Origin: Chloroflexota bacterium
GTDB lineage: Bacteria; Chloroflexota; Anaerolineae; UBA2200
Length of the DNA stretch: 64,000 nt
Reading direction: 5' to 3'
NCBI GenBank assembly: GCA_014360905.1
Contig: JACIWW010000001.1
Span: 62,001-126,000, forward strand
In this document: positions 26,073-33,721 of the stretch, piece by piece
How positions within the stretch are numbered: position 1 is the stretch's first letter
Layout: every line of letters begins with the position of its first letter
Program-made: the position numbers and the translations under genes
The notes under the pieces: generated by a model
What the model saw: the letters and a program-made list of their open reading frames with translations, nothing else
Databases searched by the model: none
What the model was told of the DNA's origin: nothing

Positions 26073-27296
26073 ATGTGGCATAAGAAATACACAGTCCTAT
26101 ACCACATAGCTGCCACTGCAGGGATACTGCTTGTCGTTGCTCTGCTGTGGAATAGCGGCATCGCAATGCACCTGCGTTTCCTCAAAGCTGGCGCTGCCCA
26201 AAGTTCGGCGGAATCTCCCCCCATATACCTGGTATACTTCTACCAACCGGGTTGTGACCTATGCGCAAAGGCAGATCGCGATGTCGAATACGTCGCGAGC
26301 AGGTATCCTCAGGTGAAAGTGCGCCGGCTGAACATCCGTGAAGAGGCTGCCTTTAACCAGTATCTCTGTCTCCGCGCTGGCGTGCCAGAAGAGAGGCATC
26401 TTGTCGCTCCCGCCGTTTTTGTTGGCGATGACTACCTAGTTGGTCTGAGCCAAATCGGCGCTCGCCCCCTCGAAGAACTGATCAAGCCGTATCTCGCTTC
26501 AGGTTCACCGGAGCTCTGGGCCGACTGGGAAGCAGGCAAACAAGTTGCCGAGGAGGCGATTGTGCAGCGTTTTCGTTCTCTCGGACTGCTGACCGTAGTT
26601 GGCGCCGGGCTGTTGGATGGCATTAACCCCTGTGCCTTTGCCACCATGATTTTCCTCATCTCCTACCTTTCGGTACGTAAGCGACAGGGACGTGAGTTGC
26701 TGGCTACCGGAGCTGCTTTTGCTACCGGCGTCTTCCTGGCCTATCTGGCCATGGGGTTGGGGCTTCTGCAATTTCTTACTGCACTGCCGATGCTTGATGT
26801 CATTGGCAAATGGGTTTACGGCCTCACCATGCTGCTGTGTCTGGGCTTGGCTTGGGGAAGTTTTGCCGATTACCGCAAGGCACGAGAAGGACGTCTGGAG
26901 GATATGAGTTTGAAGCTGCCAGACTACCTACGCGGATGGTCGAGACGCTTGATTCGCGAAGGATCGCGAGCAAGGAACTTTGTGTTGGCCTCGCTGGTTT
27001 TGGGAGCAGCGGTATCTATCGTGGAGCTAGCTTGCACCGGCCAGGTTTACCTGCCTACGATCATTTTCGTGTTGGGCTTGAAAGAGTGGCGGGCACGAGC
27101 AGGTCTGGCTTTGCTCATGTACAACGTGATGTTCATCCTACCACTGGTCATCGTCTTCCTGCTGGTGTACTTGGGCACTACTTCCCAGCAACTGTTGCAT
27201 TGGATGAACCGCAGGGCTGCTGCGGTCAAATTGGGGACAGCCGTCCTGTTTGCGTTGCTGGCCGTCTGGCTGGGCTACAGCATCATTGTTTTCTAG
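26073..27296 (+). CDS. Thioredoxin domain fused to CcdA/DsbD-like membrane domain
   Basis: A 407-residue paralog of the second half of the gene at 22083. ATG 26073 is chosen; an in-frame TTG at 26007 has no ribosome site. One N-terminal membrane helix is followed by a thioredoxin-like domain with QPGCDLCAK (about residue 58) and a polytopic carrier domain with DGINPCAFAT and ELACTGQVYLPT, the Cys pair that shuttles electrons through the bilayer. The first thioredoxin domain of the paralog is missing. It delivers reducing power outward, probably to the adjacent lipoproteins. Confidence 0.87.
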   Translation: MWHKKYTVLYHIAATAGILLVVALLWNSGIAMHLRFLKAGAAQSSAESPPIYLVYFYQPGCDLCAKADRDVEYVASRYPQVKVRRLNIREEAAFNQYLCLRAGVPEERHLVAPAVFVGDDYLVGLSQIGARPLEELIKPYLASGSPELWADWEAGKQVAEEAIVQRFRSLGLLTVVGAGLLDGINPCAFATMIFLISYLSVRKRQGRELLATGAAFATGVFLAYLAMGLGLLQFLTALPMLDVIGKWVYGLTMLLCLGLAWGSFADYRKAREGRLEDMSLKLPDYLRGWSRRLIREGSRARNFVLASLVLGAAVSIVELACTGQVYLPTIIFVLGLKEWRARAGLALLMYNVMFILPLVIVFLLVYLGTTSQQLLHWMNRRAAAVKLGTAVLFALLAVWLGYSIIVF

Positions 27297-27345
27297 GAAA
27301 CCAGCGGTGATTGTGACGGACTCGCTATAAGGAGAAAACACGGCC

Positions 27346-28017
27346 ATGGAATGGGATTTTTCGGCAGTAGCCAATGTCTCGTTGTGGGCTTATCTGATTG
27401 TCTTTACCCGGGGGGTGTTGACTAGCATTGGGCCATGCAACATGGCCATGATCCCGCTAGTTATCGCCTTCGTCGCAGGGCAGAAGCAGATTAGCCGTTG
27501 GCGCAGTCTGACCCTCTCTGGAGCGTTCGCCCTGGGGCTGGCGATTACCTTCACAGCTCTGGGAGTGCTCGCCGCCCTGGTGGGGCGGATTATTGGTGCA
27601 GGTGGCCTGTGGTACTATGTCATGGCAGCGGTGTGCATTATCATGGGCTTGCAGTGGATGGGAGTCGTTTCGCTTCCCCTGCCAGACTGGGGTGCCGGAC
27701 AGCGCGAAAAGATCAAGCGACGTGGTATGATGGGAGCATTACTGCTCGGCCTGGTCTCAGGCTTCGTTGCCTCTGGCTGCGCCATGCCTGCGCTGATTGC
27801 TATTCTCACGCTTGTCATGTCCAAGGGTGCGCTAGCCTACGGCGCGAGCCTGCTCCTGATGTACGGAGCTGGGCGTGGTGTGCCTATCGTCTTGCTCGGC
27901 ACCTTTGCGGGTTGGACGAAACTCATGCCTAAGAGGTCGGCATGGACAGCTCGGATTGAGCAATTGAGTGGGGCATTCATGGTCCTAATCGGATTGTATT
28001 TCCTATGGAGTGCTTGA
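27346..28017 (+). CDS. CcdA-like membrane electron carrier
   Basis: A 223-residue protein with six predicted membrane segments and the CcdA Cys pair, SIGPCNMAMIP (about residue 31) and VASGCAMPAL (about residue 144). It lacks fused thioredoxin domains, unlike the two neighbours. AAGGAG precedes ATG 27346 by 11 nt. CcdA carries electrons from cytoplasmic thioredoxin to outward-facing partners. It is the third such carrier within 6 kb, which suggests several extracytoplasmic acceptors. Confidence 0.88.
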   Translation: MEWDFSAVANVSLWAYLIVFTRGVLTSIGPCNMAMIPLVIAFVAGQKQISRWRSLTLSGAFALGLAITFTALGVLAALVGRIIGAGGLWYYVMAAVCIIMGLQWMGVVSLPLPDWGAGQREKIKRRGMMGALLLGLVSGFVASGCAMPALIAILTLVMSKGALAYGASLLLMYGAGRGVPIVLLGTFAGWTKLMPKRSAWTARIEQLSGAFMVLIGLYFLWSA

Positions 28018-28045
28018 CGACCAAAGCACTAGAAAGTGGATGGTG

Positions 28046-28255
28046 ATGAAGAAAGCATTGGTAGTCCCTTTGAGCGACCAGGAGCTTCTTGAGCTGTGTC
28101 GCGTTCTGCTCGACCGTGATGAGAGGGGCGCCCTGCAATTCTTGGACGAACATCTCAAGCACCCAGCAAACGAGGCGCTAGCAGGCGGTTGAAAGGTGCT
28201 CATCGAGGTGCCTGGGTCAGGCATCAAAGAGGTGCCCGGCAAACGCCTGTTCTGA
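28046..28255 (+). CDS. Small protein with in-frame UGA (possible selenoprotein)
   Basis: The frame from ATG 28046 reads KKALVVPLSDQELLELCRVL and on through HPANEALAGG, then TGA (28190-28192, residue 49), then KVLIEVPGSGIKEVPGKRLF and a second TGA at 28253. Coding-like sequence continues through the first TGA, and a 7-bp hairpin with loop GGGTC lies at SECIS distance. If Sec is inserted the protein has 69 residues; otherwise 48. No family is recognised. It sits between CcdA and the second Fe-S protein gene. The start could also be ATG 28040. Confidence 0.5.
28207..28225 (+). promoter_or_regulatory. Candidate SECIS hairpin after UGA 28190
   Basis: GGTGCCT (28207-28213) pairs with AGGCATC (28219-28225), including one G-U pair, around loop GGGTC. 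The loop begins 21 nt after the TGA. Confidence 0.5.
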
Positions 28256-28272
28256 AATCCCATGAGACGATC

Positions 28273-28833
28273 ATGAGTCAAAATGATGTGCTATTACATA
28301 ACTTCAAAATTACCCACGTCCTGGACTGCATCGCTGACCCCACCAAGAACCGCATCATTGCCGAGTTTTCGGACAATGTTGCCGCCGTTTTCCCGTACCT
28401 GAATGCCATCATCCCGAACTTGATGTACAACCCTGCGGCACAAATCATCACCATCAAGAGGGAATGGCGCATTCTCACCTTCTATCCTCACGTGGCAGTC
28501 ATGGCCAAAATAGACGGTATTGAGGACGCTATCGCTCAATTGACCTGGTTCCAGGGGCTATGCAATGACACTTGGCGCCGGCGAGGGGAGATCGCGCCTT
28601 GCTACGAGGCACGCAAGCTATTGGGGTCGTTGGACGTGTACCCATTGCTGCCGCGCCTCAATTGCAAAGCCTGTGGTGAAGCTACTTGCATGGCTTTCGC
28701 TTTCGAGCTATTGTGGGGTGGGCGCCACCTCTCGGAATGCCCTCACTTATCAGACTCAGAACATGCGGAGGCAGGGCAACGACTGGCCCAATTGCTGGGA
28801 ATTGGCAAAGAGCTGCAGAAACCAAATAGATAG
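28273..28833 (+). CDS. (Fe-S)-binding protein with CdhE-like 4Fe-4S motif (paralog 2)
   Basis: A 186-residue protein paralogous to the one at 20078. ATG 28273 is the likely start; an upstream open frame (28189) overlaps the candidate Sec gene. The C-terminal motif is NCKACGEATCMAFAFEL then LSECPHL. The N-terminal part keeps AAVFPYLNAIIPNLMY and REWRILTFYPH. It likely binds one 4Fe-4S cluster and participates in the island's electron transfer. Confidence 0.72.
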   Translation: MSQNDVLLHNFKITHVLDCIADPTKNRIIAEFSDNVAAVFPYLNAIIPNLMYNPAAQIITIKREWRILTFYPHVAVMAKIDGIEDAIAQLTWFQGLCNDTWRRRGEIAPCYEARKLLGSLDVYPLLPRLNCKACGEATCMAFAFELLWGGRHLSECPHLSDSEHAEAGQRLAQLLGIGKELQKPNR

Positions 28834-28879
28834 CCATTGCACAGTATGACTGGATTTGACAGCATGATTAGAATAAAAT

Positions 28880-28902
28880 AAGGCAAAATGGTGTTTTGCC
28901 TT
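28880..28902 (+). repeat. 9-bp inverted repeat upstream of the zinc-ribbon gene
   Basis: AAGGCAAAA and TTTTGCCTT flank a TGGTG loop, 31 nt before ATG 28933 and after a TTGACA at about 28855. It could be an operator or a leader hairpin; there is no T-run immediately after it. Confidence 0.45.
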
Positions 28903-28932
28903 ACTTCCACCAAATCGTTAAGGAAGTACAGA

Positions 28933-29145
28933 ATGCCAACCTATGAGTTTGAATGTGGTGATTGTGGCGAGCGCTTCGAAATCCGCGCCTCATTTCGGGA
29001 GAAAGAGAAGGACTTGAGCCCCAAATGTCCGCGCTGCGGCAGCGACAACACCGGCCAAGTCTTCGGCGACTTGGTCTTCTTTGCCAAATCAGGTGAGGTA
29101 GCTTTTACCAAACCGTCAGGCGGCAGTTGTTGCTCGGCACGCTGA
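28933..29145 (+). CDS. FmdB-type zinc-ribbon protein
   Basis: A 70-residue protein starting MPTYEFECGDCGERFE at ATG 28933 with AAGGAAG 7 nt upstream. Two CxxC knuckles (CGDC and CPRC) form the zinc ribbon of the FmdB/CxxC family. The C-terminus ends GGSCCSAR, carrying a vicinal Cys pair that recurs elsewhere in the island. Proposed roles of the family are regulatory; here it precedes the MIP18 and YlbF genes, and a metalloid-sensing role is possible but only inferred. Confidence 0.83.
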   Translation: MPTYEFECGDCGERFEIRASFREKEKDLSPKCPRCGSDNTGQVFGDLVFFAKSGEVAFTKPSGGSCCSAR

Positions 29146-29161
29146 AGCAGGAGGTGCGCTA

Positions 29162-29521
29162 ATGCCCGGAAGAGGCCCAACTATGTGGCGCATGGCTAGT
29201 TGCTGCGGTGACAACCAAGCGTTCCAAATGCATATTGAGGAGAAAAACATGATAACTGAACAAATGATTCTAGAAGCATTACGGCCAGTTGTGGACCCGG
29301 AGATCGGCATGAGCGTGGTAGACCTGGGCATGATCCGCGAGATTGTGCTGGACAAGGAGGGAAAGGTAGAGATCAAGATGGTTTTAACCACGCCCTTCTG
29401 CCCTCTTGCCAGTATGCTCACGGCACAGGTGGAGCAAGCTACAGCCGCTGTGCCGGGGGTGAAAGAAGCTAAAGTAACACTGTTGGATGAGCCTTGGAAT
29501 CCGGCATGGATGAAACACTGA
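29162..29521 (+). CDS. MIP18/SufT-type (DUF59) Fe-S assembly protein with N-terminal CC extension
   Basis: Residues 30-119 are a MIP18/PaaD-like domain (EALRPVVDPEIGMSVVDLG, then TTPFCPLASML), a family involved in Fe-S cluster maturation. Two starts are credible: ATG 29162, with an excellent AGGAGGTG 5 nt upstream, gives a 29-residue leader containing MASCCGD; ATG 29249, with GAGGAG upstream, gives the standard 90-residue protein. I annotate the longer form because its ribosome site is stronger. It may serve the many Fe-S proteins encoded here. Confidence 0.82.
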   Translation: MPGRGPTMWRMASCCGDNQAFQMHIEEKNMITEQMILEALRPVVDPEIGMSVVDLGMIREIVLDKEGKVEIKMVLTTPFCPLASMLTAQVEQATAAVPGVKEAKVTLLDEPWNPAWMKH

Positions 29522-29609
29522 GAGCATCTCGGCACAAATCGAGGCGACAAGCTGTGCAAAGGATATCCCGAACGGATTGGCAGTCGAGGTGAGGGAAAGG
29601 AGAGCGAGA

Positions 29610-30014
29610 ATGACCAATCAACCACGTAACGAAGGGGTGATAACCGCCGCTGCCGTAGCTAAAGAGGCAAAAGAGTTCCGCGACTTTACCAATGCCCTGA
29701 TGTACACGCCTGAGTATAGAGCCTTTGACCTGGCCCGCCAACAACTGCGCCAGGATGCGGTGGCCCTCCGGGCAATACAGGATTTCCAAGAGAAGCAACA
29801 ATATCTGCAAATGATGCAAATGTGGGGTACAATCAGCCAAAACGACCAGGATGAACTGCAGCGTCTGTACGAGAGCATGATGCAGATACCCGCTGTGCAG
29901 GATTATGTTCATTGCCAGGAAGAGTTGGCGAAAATGTTTCGCCAAGTCGCACGGCTCATTAGTGAATGCATCGGCACAGAATTCCCACCCCAGCAGTCAA
30001 GCTGCTGCGGATGA
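29610..30014 (+). CDS. YlbF/YmcA-family protein with C-terminal CCG
   Basis: A 134-residue helical protein starting at ATG 29610 with AAAGGAG upstream. It matches the Com_YlbF family (EFRDFTNALMYTPEYRAFD, then LQMMQMWGTISQNDQDEL). In Bacillus the YlbF-YmcA-YaaT complex binds Fe-S clusters and affects RNA decay and development. The extended C-terminus ends QSSCCG, similar to a Cys-containing tail used for Fe-S binding in YlbF and YmcA. The next gene is a paralog. Confidence 0.78.
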   Translation: MTNQPRNEGVITAAAVAKEAKEFRDFTNALMYTPEYRAFDLARQQLRQDAVALRAIQDFQEKQQYLQMMQMWGTISQNDQDELQRLYESMMQIPAVQDYVHCQEELAKMFRQVARLISECIGTEFPPQQSSCCG

Positions 30015-30027
30015 CAGGAGATAGAGC

Positions 30028-30405
30028 ATGCTAGATGCAAACTTAGAAAAGACCGTGAGAGAATTCGCAGCCTGGCTAGTGCAAACACCTCCATTAGCAG
30101 AACTACGCAAAGCGCAAGGGCAGCTGGAGGCCGATGCTGAAGCTCAGCGCCTGCTGACAGAATGGGACCGGAAGCAACAAGAACTGCTACAGCGACAGCG
30201 GGATGGCCAGGCTATTTCGATGGCCGAAATAACGCCTCTGCGCCAAGTGCAAAATCGAATTCGCGCTCATCCCATGGTCATCACCTATAGCGAGATGCGC
30301 AAGCAGGCACAATCCTATCTGACCGATCTCTGTGCAGAAATCAGTGAAGTGCTACGAGTGGATTGGGAGACCTTGAGCCGAGCAATCGGTGAGGAAACGC
30401 CCTAG
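30028..30405 (+). CDS. YlbF/YmcA-family protein (second copy)
   Basis: A 125-residue helical protein with the same fold (REFAAWLVQTPPLAELRKAQ, then DRKQQELLQRQRDG). AGGAG precedes ATG 30028 and the gene starts 13 nt after its paralog. It probably forms a heteromer with that protein, as YlbF and YmcA do. It keeps only a single Cys (DLCAEIS) and lacks the CC tail. Confidence 0.78.
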   Translation: MLDANLEKTVREFAAWLVQTPPLAELRKAQGQLEADAEAQRLLTEWDRKQQELLQRQRDGQAISMAEITPLRQVQNRIRAHPMVITYSEMRKQAQSYLTDLCAEISEVLRVDWETLSRAIGEETP

Positions 30406-30446
30406 TTCTGCAATGCAGAGGAGGAGAGAGCAATGCATGACATGAA

Positions 30447-30740
30447 ATGAAGATCAAAGCCAGTGGGCACATCTTGGAGCGGAATGTCCTGGGACAGCTT
30501 TACGATGCACTAGAGGGCAAGGATTGCGATATAACCGACATCGAAATCTTTGCTCCCACGCTTAAAGGTGGCTGGAGGGAGCAGTGCTCTTCGGTGATCA
30601 TCTTCAAATTAATGCCTGAAATACAGGCTATAGACAAAACAGGCGTAGAAGACTGCTACGGTCTCATCCTGGACATCTTTCGGCAGCAAGGCTGTCGGCT
30701 GATTTATCGCAAAGAGATTGCTTCTGGCCTACAGGCTTAA
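30447..30740 (+). CDS. Conserved-looking protein of unknown function
   Basis: A 97-residue protein (MKIKASGHILERNVLGQLYD...). ATG 30447 overlaps the stop of a 5-codon open frame (ATG 30433..TGA, MHDMK) that owns the strong GAGGAGAGAG ribosome site, so it may be translated by coupling, or the two frames were one before an indel. Three Cys residues occur at CSSV, DCYG and GCRL positions. No family recognised. It is the last gene of the redox island. Confidence 0.55.
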   Translation: MKIKASGHILERNVLGQLYDALEGKDCDITDIEIFAPTLKGGWREQCSSVIIFKLMPEIQAIDKTGVEDCYGLILDIFRQQGCRLIYRKEIASGLQA

Positions 30741-30965
30741 GGAACTTACGACAATCCCGTGTAACCAGAACAGCCTTGTGTCACCGTGAGCGCAGCGTAG
30801 AGCCTGCCCTGAGGTCACCCAAATGGTCTTGTGCGCCTTGGACGGAATTCGTTCCAGTGACGCGCAGGTTCTTACTGCGTTCAGAATGACTGGGAGGGAT
30901 CCATATCGAGCATTGCTAAGCCAGCAACGGCTGTTGACTGGCCAGAACGCTGAGGAAAGGGGAAA
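30741..30965. other. Intergenic stretch with REP-like sequence
   Basis: No gene seen. It contains segments such as TTCTTACTGCGTTCAGAATGAC (within 30867-30892) that resemble dispersed palindromic repeats with a TTC...GAA core, plus an ACGGAATTCGTTCC palindrome near 30840. Confidence 0.4.
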
Positions 30966-31733
30966 ATGAAGGAAATCTTGCGAGCCTTGCAGCAAAGCTT
31001 GGAAAGCAGCGAACCCGTGGCTGTGGCGACTGTCGTCGAAGTAAAAGGCGCCTCTCCCGCCCAGGTGGGTTTTAAATTGCTGGTGCGATCTGATGGCAGC
31101 ATGGTGGGCAACATCGGCGGTGGCACGCTAGAGAAACGCGTCCGCGAGGAAACATTAAATGCCTTGCGGGAGGGGAAATCGCGCCTAGTTCATTATACAC
31201 TACGTGAGGCAGGGCCTGACGCGGTGGGCATGCTCTGCGGCGGCGAAGCTACAGTATTTATCGAAGTGTATCAGCCAGCCCCTATCCTGTTGATCGTGGG
31301 TGGCGGGCACATTGGCCAGCCTCTGGCCGAGATGGCGCGTCTCGTTGGCTTCAACGTGCAAGTGGTGGATGTCCGCACGGAACGCGCCACCGTGCCCCAG
31401 TTTGATCCGGCCTCCGTTACCCCCTGGACGTACGTGGTGCTGATCACCGAAGACCACATCACCGACGAGCAGGCCCTGCGTCAGGTGCTCCATACGCCAG
31501 CGGCTTACATTGGCATGATCGGCAGCTTGCGCAAGGTGGGCACCATCTTTAAGCACCTGCGTGCTGAAGGCATCCCCGAAGAGCAGTTGACCCAGGTGCA
31601 TGCGCCAATTGGGTTGGATCTGGGTGGCCGCAGTCCAGCCGAAATCGCCTTGGCCATCCTGGCTGAGATCGTGCAGGTACGCTATGGCGGAAGCGGAAAG
31701 CCCCGTGCGCTGCTGATGAAAGAGAGCGACTAA
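30966..31733 (+). CDS. xdhC: XdhC-family molybdenum-hydroxylase accessory protein
   Basis: A 255-residue protein with both XdhC domains: the N-terminal VKGASPAQVGFKLLV and GMLCGGEATVFIE segments, and a C-terminal Rossmann fold (ILLIVGGGHIGQPLAEMA) ending IGLDLGGRSPAEIALAILAEI. AAGGGGAAA precedes ATG 30966. XdhC proteins bind and sulfurate molybdenum cofactor for insertion into xanthine-dehydrogenase-type enzymes. A large molybdopterin subunit lies 4 kb downstream, separated by damaged genes. Confidence 0.92.
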   Translation: MKEILRALQQSLESSEPVAVATVVEVKGASPAQVGFKLLVRSDGSMVGNIGGGTLEKRVREETLNALREGKSRLVHYTLREAGPDAVGMLCGGEATVFIEVYQPAPILLIVGGGHIGQPLAEMARLVGFNVQVVDVRTERATVPQFDPASVTPWTYVVLITEDHITDEQALRQVLHTPAAYIGMIGSLRKVGTIFKHLRAEGIPEEQLTQVHAPIGLDLGGRSPAEIALAILAEIVQVRYGGSGKPRALLMKESD

Positions 31734-31795
31734 TGTATAGCTAGCTAAGCCTTACCGCACACGAAGCACGGTTCATTATAGACAAAAGCGCCAAT

Positions 31796-31824
31796 TTGAC
31801 TAATAGGCTATTATTGTGTATAAT
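31796..31824 (+). promoter_or_regulatory. Sigma70-type promoter upstream of the old-yellow-enzyme gene
   Basis: TTGACT at 31796-31801, 17 nt spacer, TATAAT at 31819-31824. The -10 element is embedded in an inverted repeat. Confidence 0.75.
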
Positions 31825-31871
31825 ATATATGCATTATACATATAAAAGATTATTATCTTTATGTAATAATC
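31818..31871 (+). promoter_or_regulatory. Two AT-rich inverted repeats, probable operators
   Basis: GTATAAT (31818-31824) and ATTATAC (31833-31839) form the first repeat over the -10 element. GATTATTA (31848-31855) and TAATAATC (31864-31871) form the second, both with 8-nt spacers. Regulator unknown. Confidence 0.55.
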
Positions 31872-31920
31872 AAGCGAGTCTTCGCAATACCATGAGGTAA
31901 CAACATAGAGGTCAACACAG

Positions 31921-33659
31921 ATGAGCGCCCTGCTCTCGAAACTATTCGAACCTGGCCCCATCGGGAAGATGGAGCTGAAAAATCGCATCATTATGGCGTC
32001 GATTTCCACTAACTTGACAGGAGCAGATGGGGAAATTACTGAAGAGCTGATTGCACACTATGCCGAAAGGGCTGAGGGTGGAGTAGGGCTAGTCACTGTG
32101 GAAAACGTCTGTATTGATTACCCTCTCGGCAGACACGGAGCCGCGCAACCACGCATAGACGAGGATCGTTTCATTTCGAGCCTGCAGCGATTGGCAGATG
32201 CAGTCCACGAGTCCGGCGCGCTAACCGCCGTGGAACTAACACATCCTGGAATGAGCGCTGATTTACGCTTTACTGAAGGGAAAAGTCCAGTTGCTCCATC
32301 GGCTGTGCCAAGGCCCAAGGATGGCCTCTGCCCTAGAGCACTCAGCCAGAAAGAGGTCATGGAGATAGCAAACAAATATATGCAGGCAGCGCGGCGGGCC
32401 TGGGAGGCGGGATTTGACGCCGTGGAGCTTCAGGCTTGTCACGGCTTGCTCATCAATCAATTCCTTTCCCCTCTTAGCAACAAGCGCCAAGATGAATACG
32501 GTGGTAGCAAGGAGAATCGCCTGCGTTTCCTGCTCGAAATCCTTGTGGGCATCAAGTCCCATCTCGGCTTCGATTTTTCCGGTCATGGTACGCCTGGTAG
32601 CTGAGGACTTGCTGAAAGGCGGGCTTACTTTGGAAGATGCGGCTTGGTTCGCGCAACGTCTCCAGGAAGCAGGTGCGGATGCCATTCACCCCGATTTTGG
32701 GTTGGGGGGCAAGGAGAAGCGCTTGGAACCAATGCCTTATCCCCAAGCCTGGAGGGTATACCTGGCGGAAAGAATCAAGCATGCGGTCAGCATCCCGGTG
32801 ATAGCCGTGGGAGTCATTCGTGAGCCACACATGGCTGAGGAGATTCTCGAGACAGGAAAGGCAGATTTTGTCACCCTCGGCCGAGCGTTAATCGCCGATG
32901 CGGAATGGCCTAACAAGGCACTAGCCAGCGAAGAGTATCAGAAAGTGCATTGGCTGCAACGAGTGCGTGGTTGCCAGGCATGTCGAGGATGCACCTTTGC
33001 GTTGCTCGGTGAACCCCGCTGTAGGCAAGAGCAAGGATGTTTCACAAATAAGCCCTGCAAAGGTCAAGAGAAAAGTAGTGGTGATCAGCGGTGGCCCGGC
33101 GGGGATGGAAGCGGCACGAGTGGCAGCCTTGCGTGGACATCAGGTGACTCTTTACGAGAAGAAAGAGCATCTCGGTGGTGCTCTCAATATCGCCTCCGTG
33201 CCACCTGGAAAGGAGAAGCTCAATTGGGTAACGGAATACTACGCATATGAACTCTCCCGGCTAGGAGTAGCAATATACCTGGGGAAGATGGCAGATGCAC
33301 AAACAGTGCGAGACGGACAACCAGATGTGGTCATACTAGCCACTGGCTCCGAACCGGCTGTTCCAGATATCCCTGGTGTGGATGGACCGAATGTACTAAT
33401 AGCCCAAGAACTGCTCGCAAAGAGAATGTATTTCACAGGCCAGTGCAACATTGTGATTGGCGGAGGAATGCTAGGATTGGAGACCGCAGAATACCTGGCT
33501 ACCCAGGGCAATGTGGTCACCATCCTCAAGCGCTACAAGACTATCGCACGCAGCATCGAGCCGCTCTACGCTGAATACCTTCTACGGCAGCTTGGTGAAG
33601 CAAAAGATGATCTTCGCCGTGGTCGGGCTCTACTTCGATACCATCAGGATGAAGAATGA
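31921..33659 (+). pseudogene. Old-yellow-enzyme/2,4-dienoyl-CoA reductase-like gene, frameshifted and 3'-truncated
   Basis: Frame 1 from ATG 31921 encodes an OYE-type barrel (IGKMELKNRIIMASIS, then GFDAVELQACHGLLINQFLSP). It breaks at a TTTTT run near 32578 and continues in another frame (FPVMVRLVAEDLLKGG) to the Fe-S region CQACRGC. It shifts again near 33000 into RCSVNPAVGKSKD and an FAD/NAD domain (KVVVISGGPAGMEAARVAA). The final part ends early at about 33659, well short of the usual family length of about 640 residues. Intact relatives reduce enones or enoyl-CoA with FMN, FAD and 4Fe-4S. Homopolymer errors could explain the shifts but not the missing C-terminus. Confidence 0.8.
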
Positions 33660-33721
33660 GCTGGAGAGGCTCCTGGCGAAGTTCGTATCTTGAGAGAATA
33701 AAGCAAAGTAGATCTTTCGAA

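Noticed and set aside
30012-30060. Readthrough of the TGA after CCG in the first YlbF gene
   Set aside because: The next gene's ribosome site and start lie right there and no stable hairpin is seen at the proper distance.
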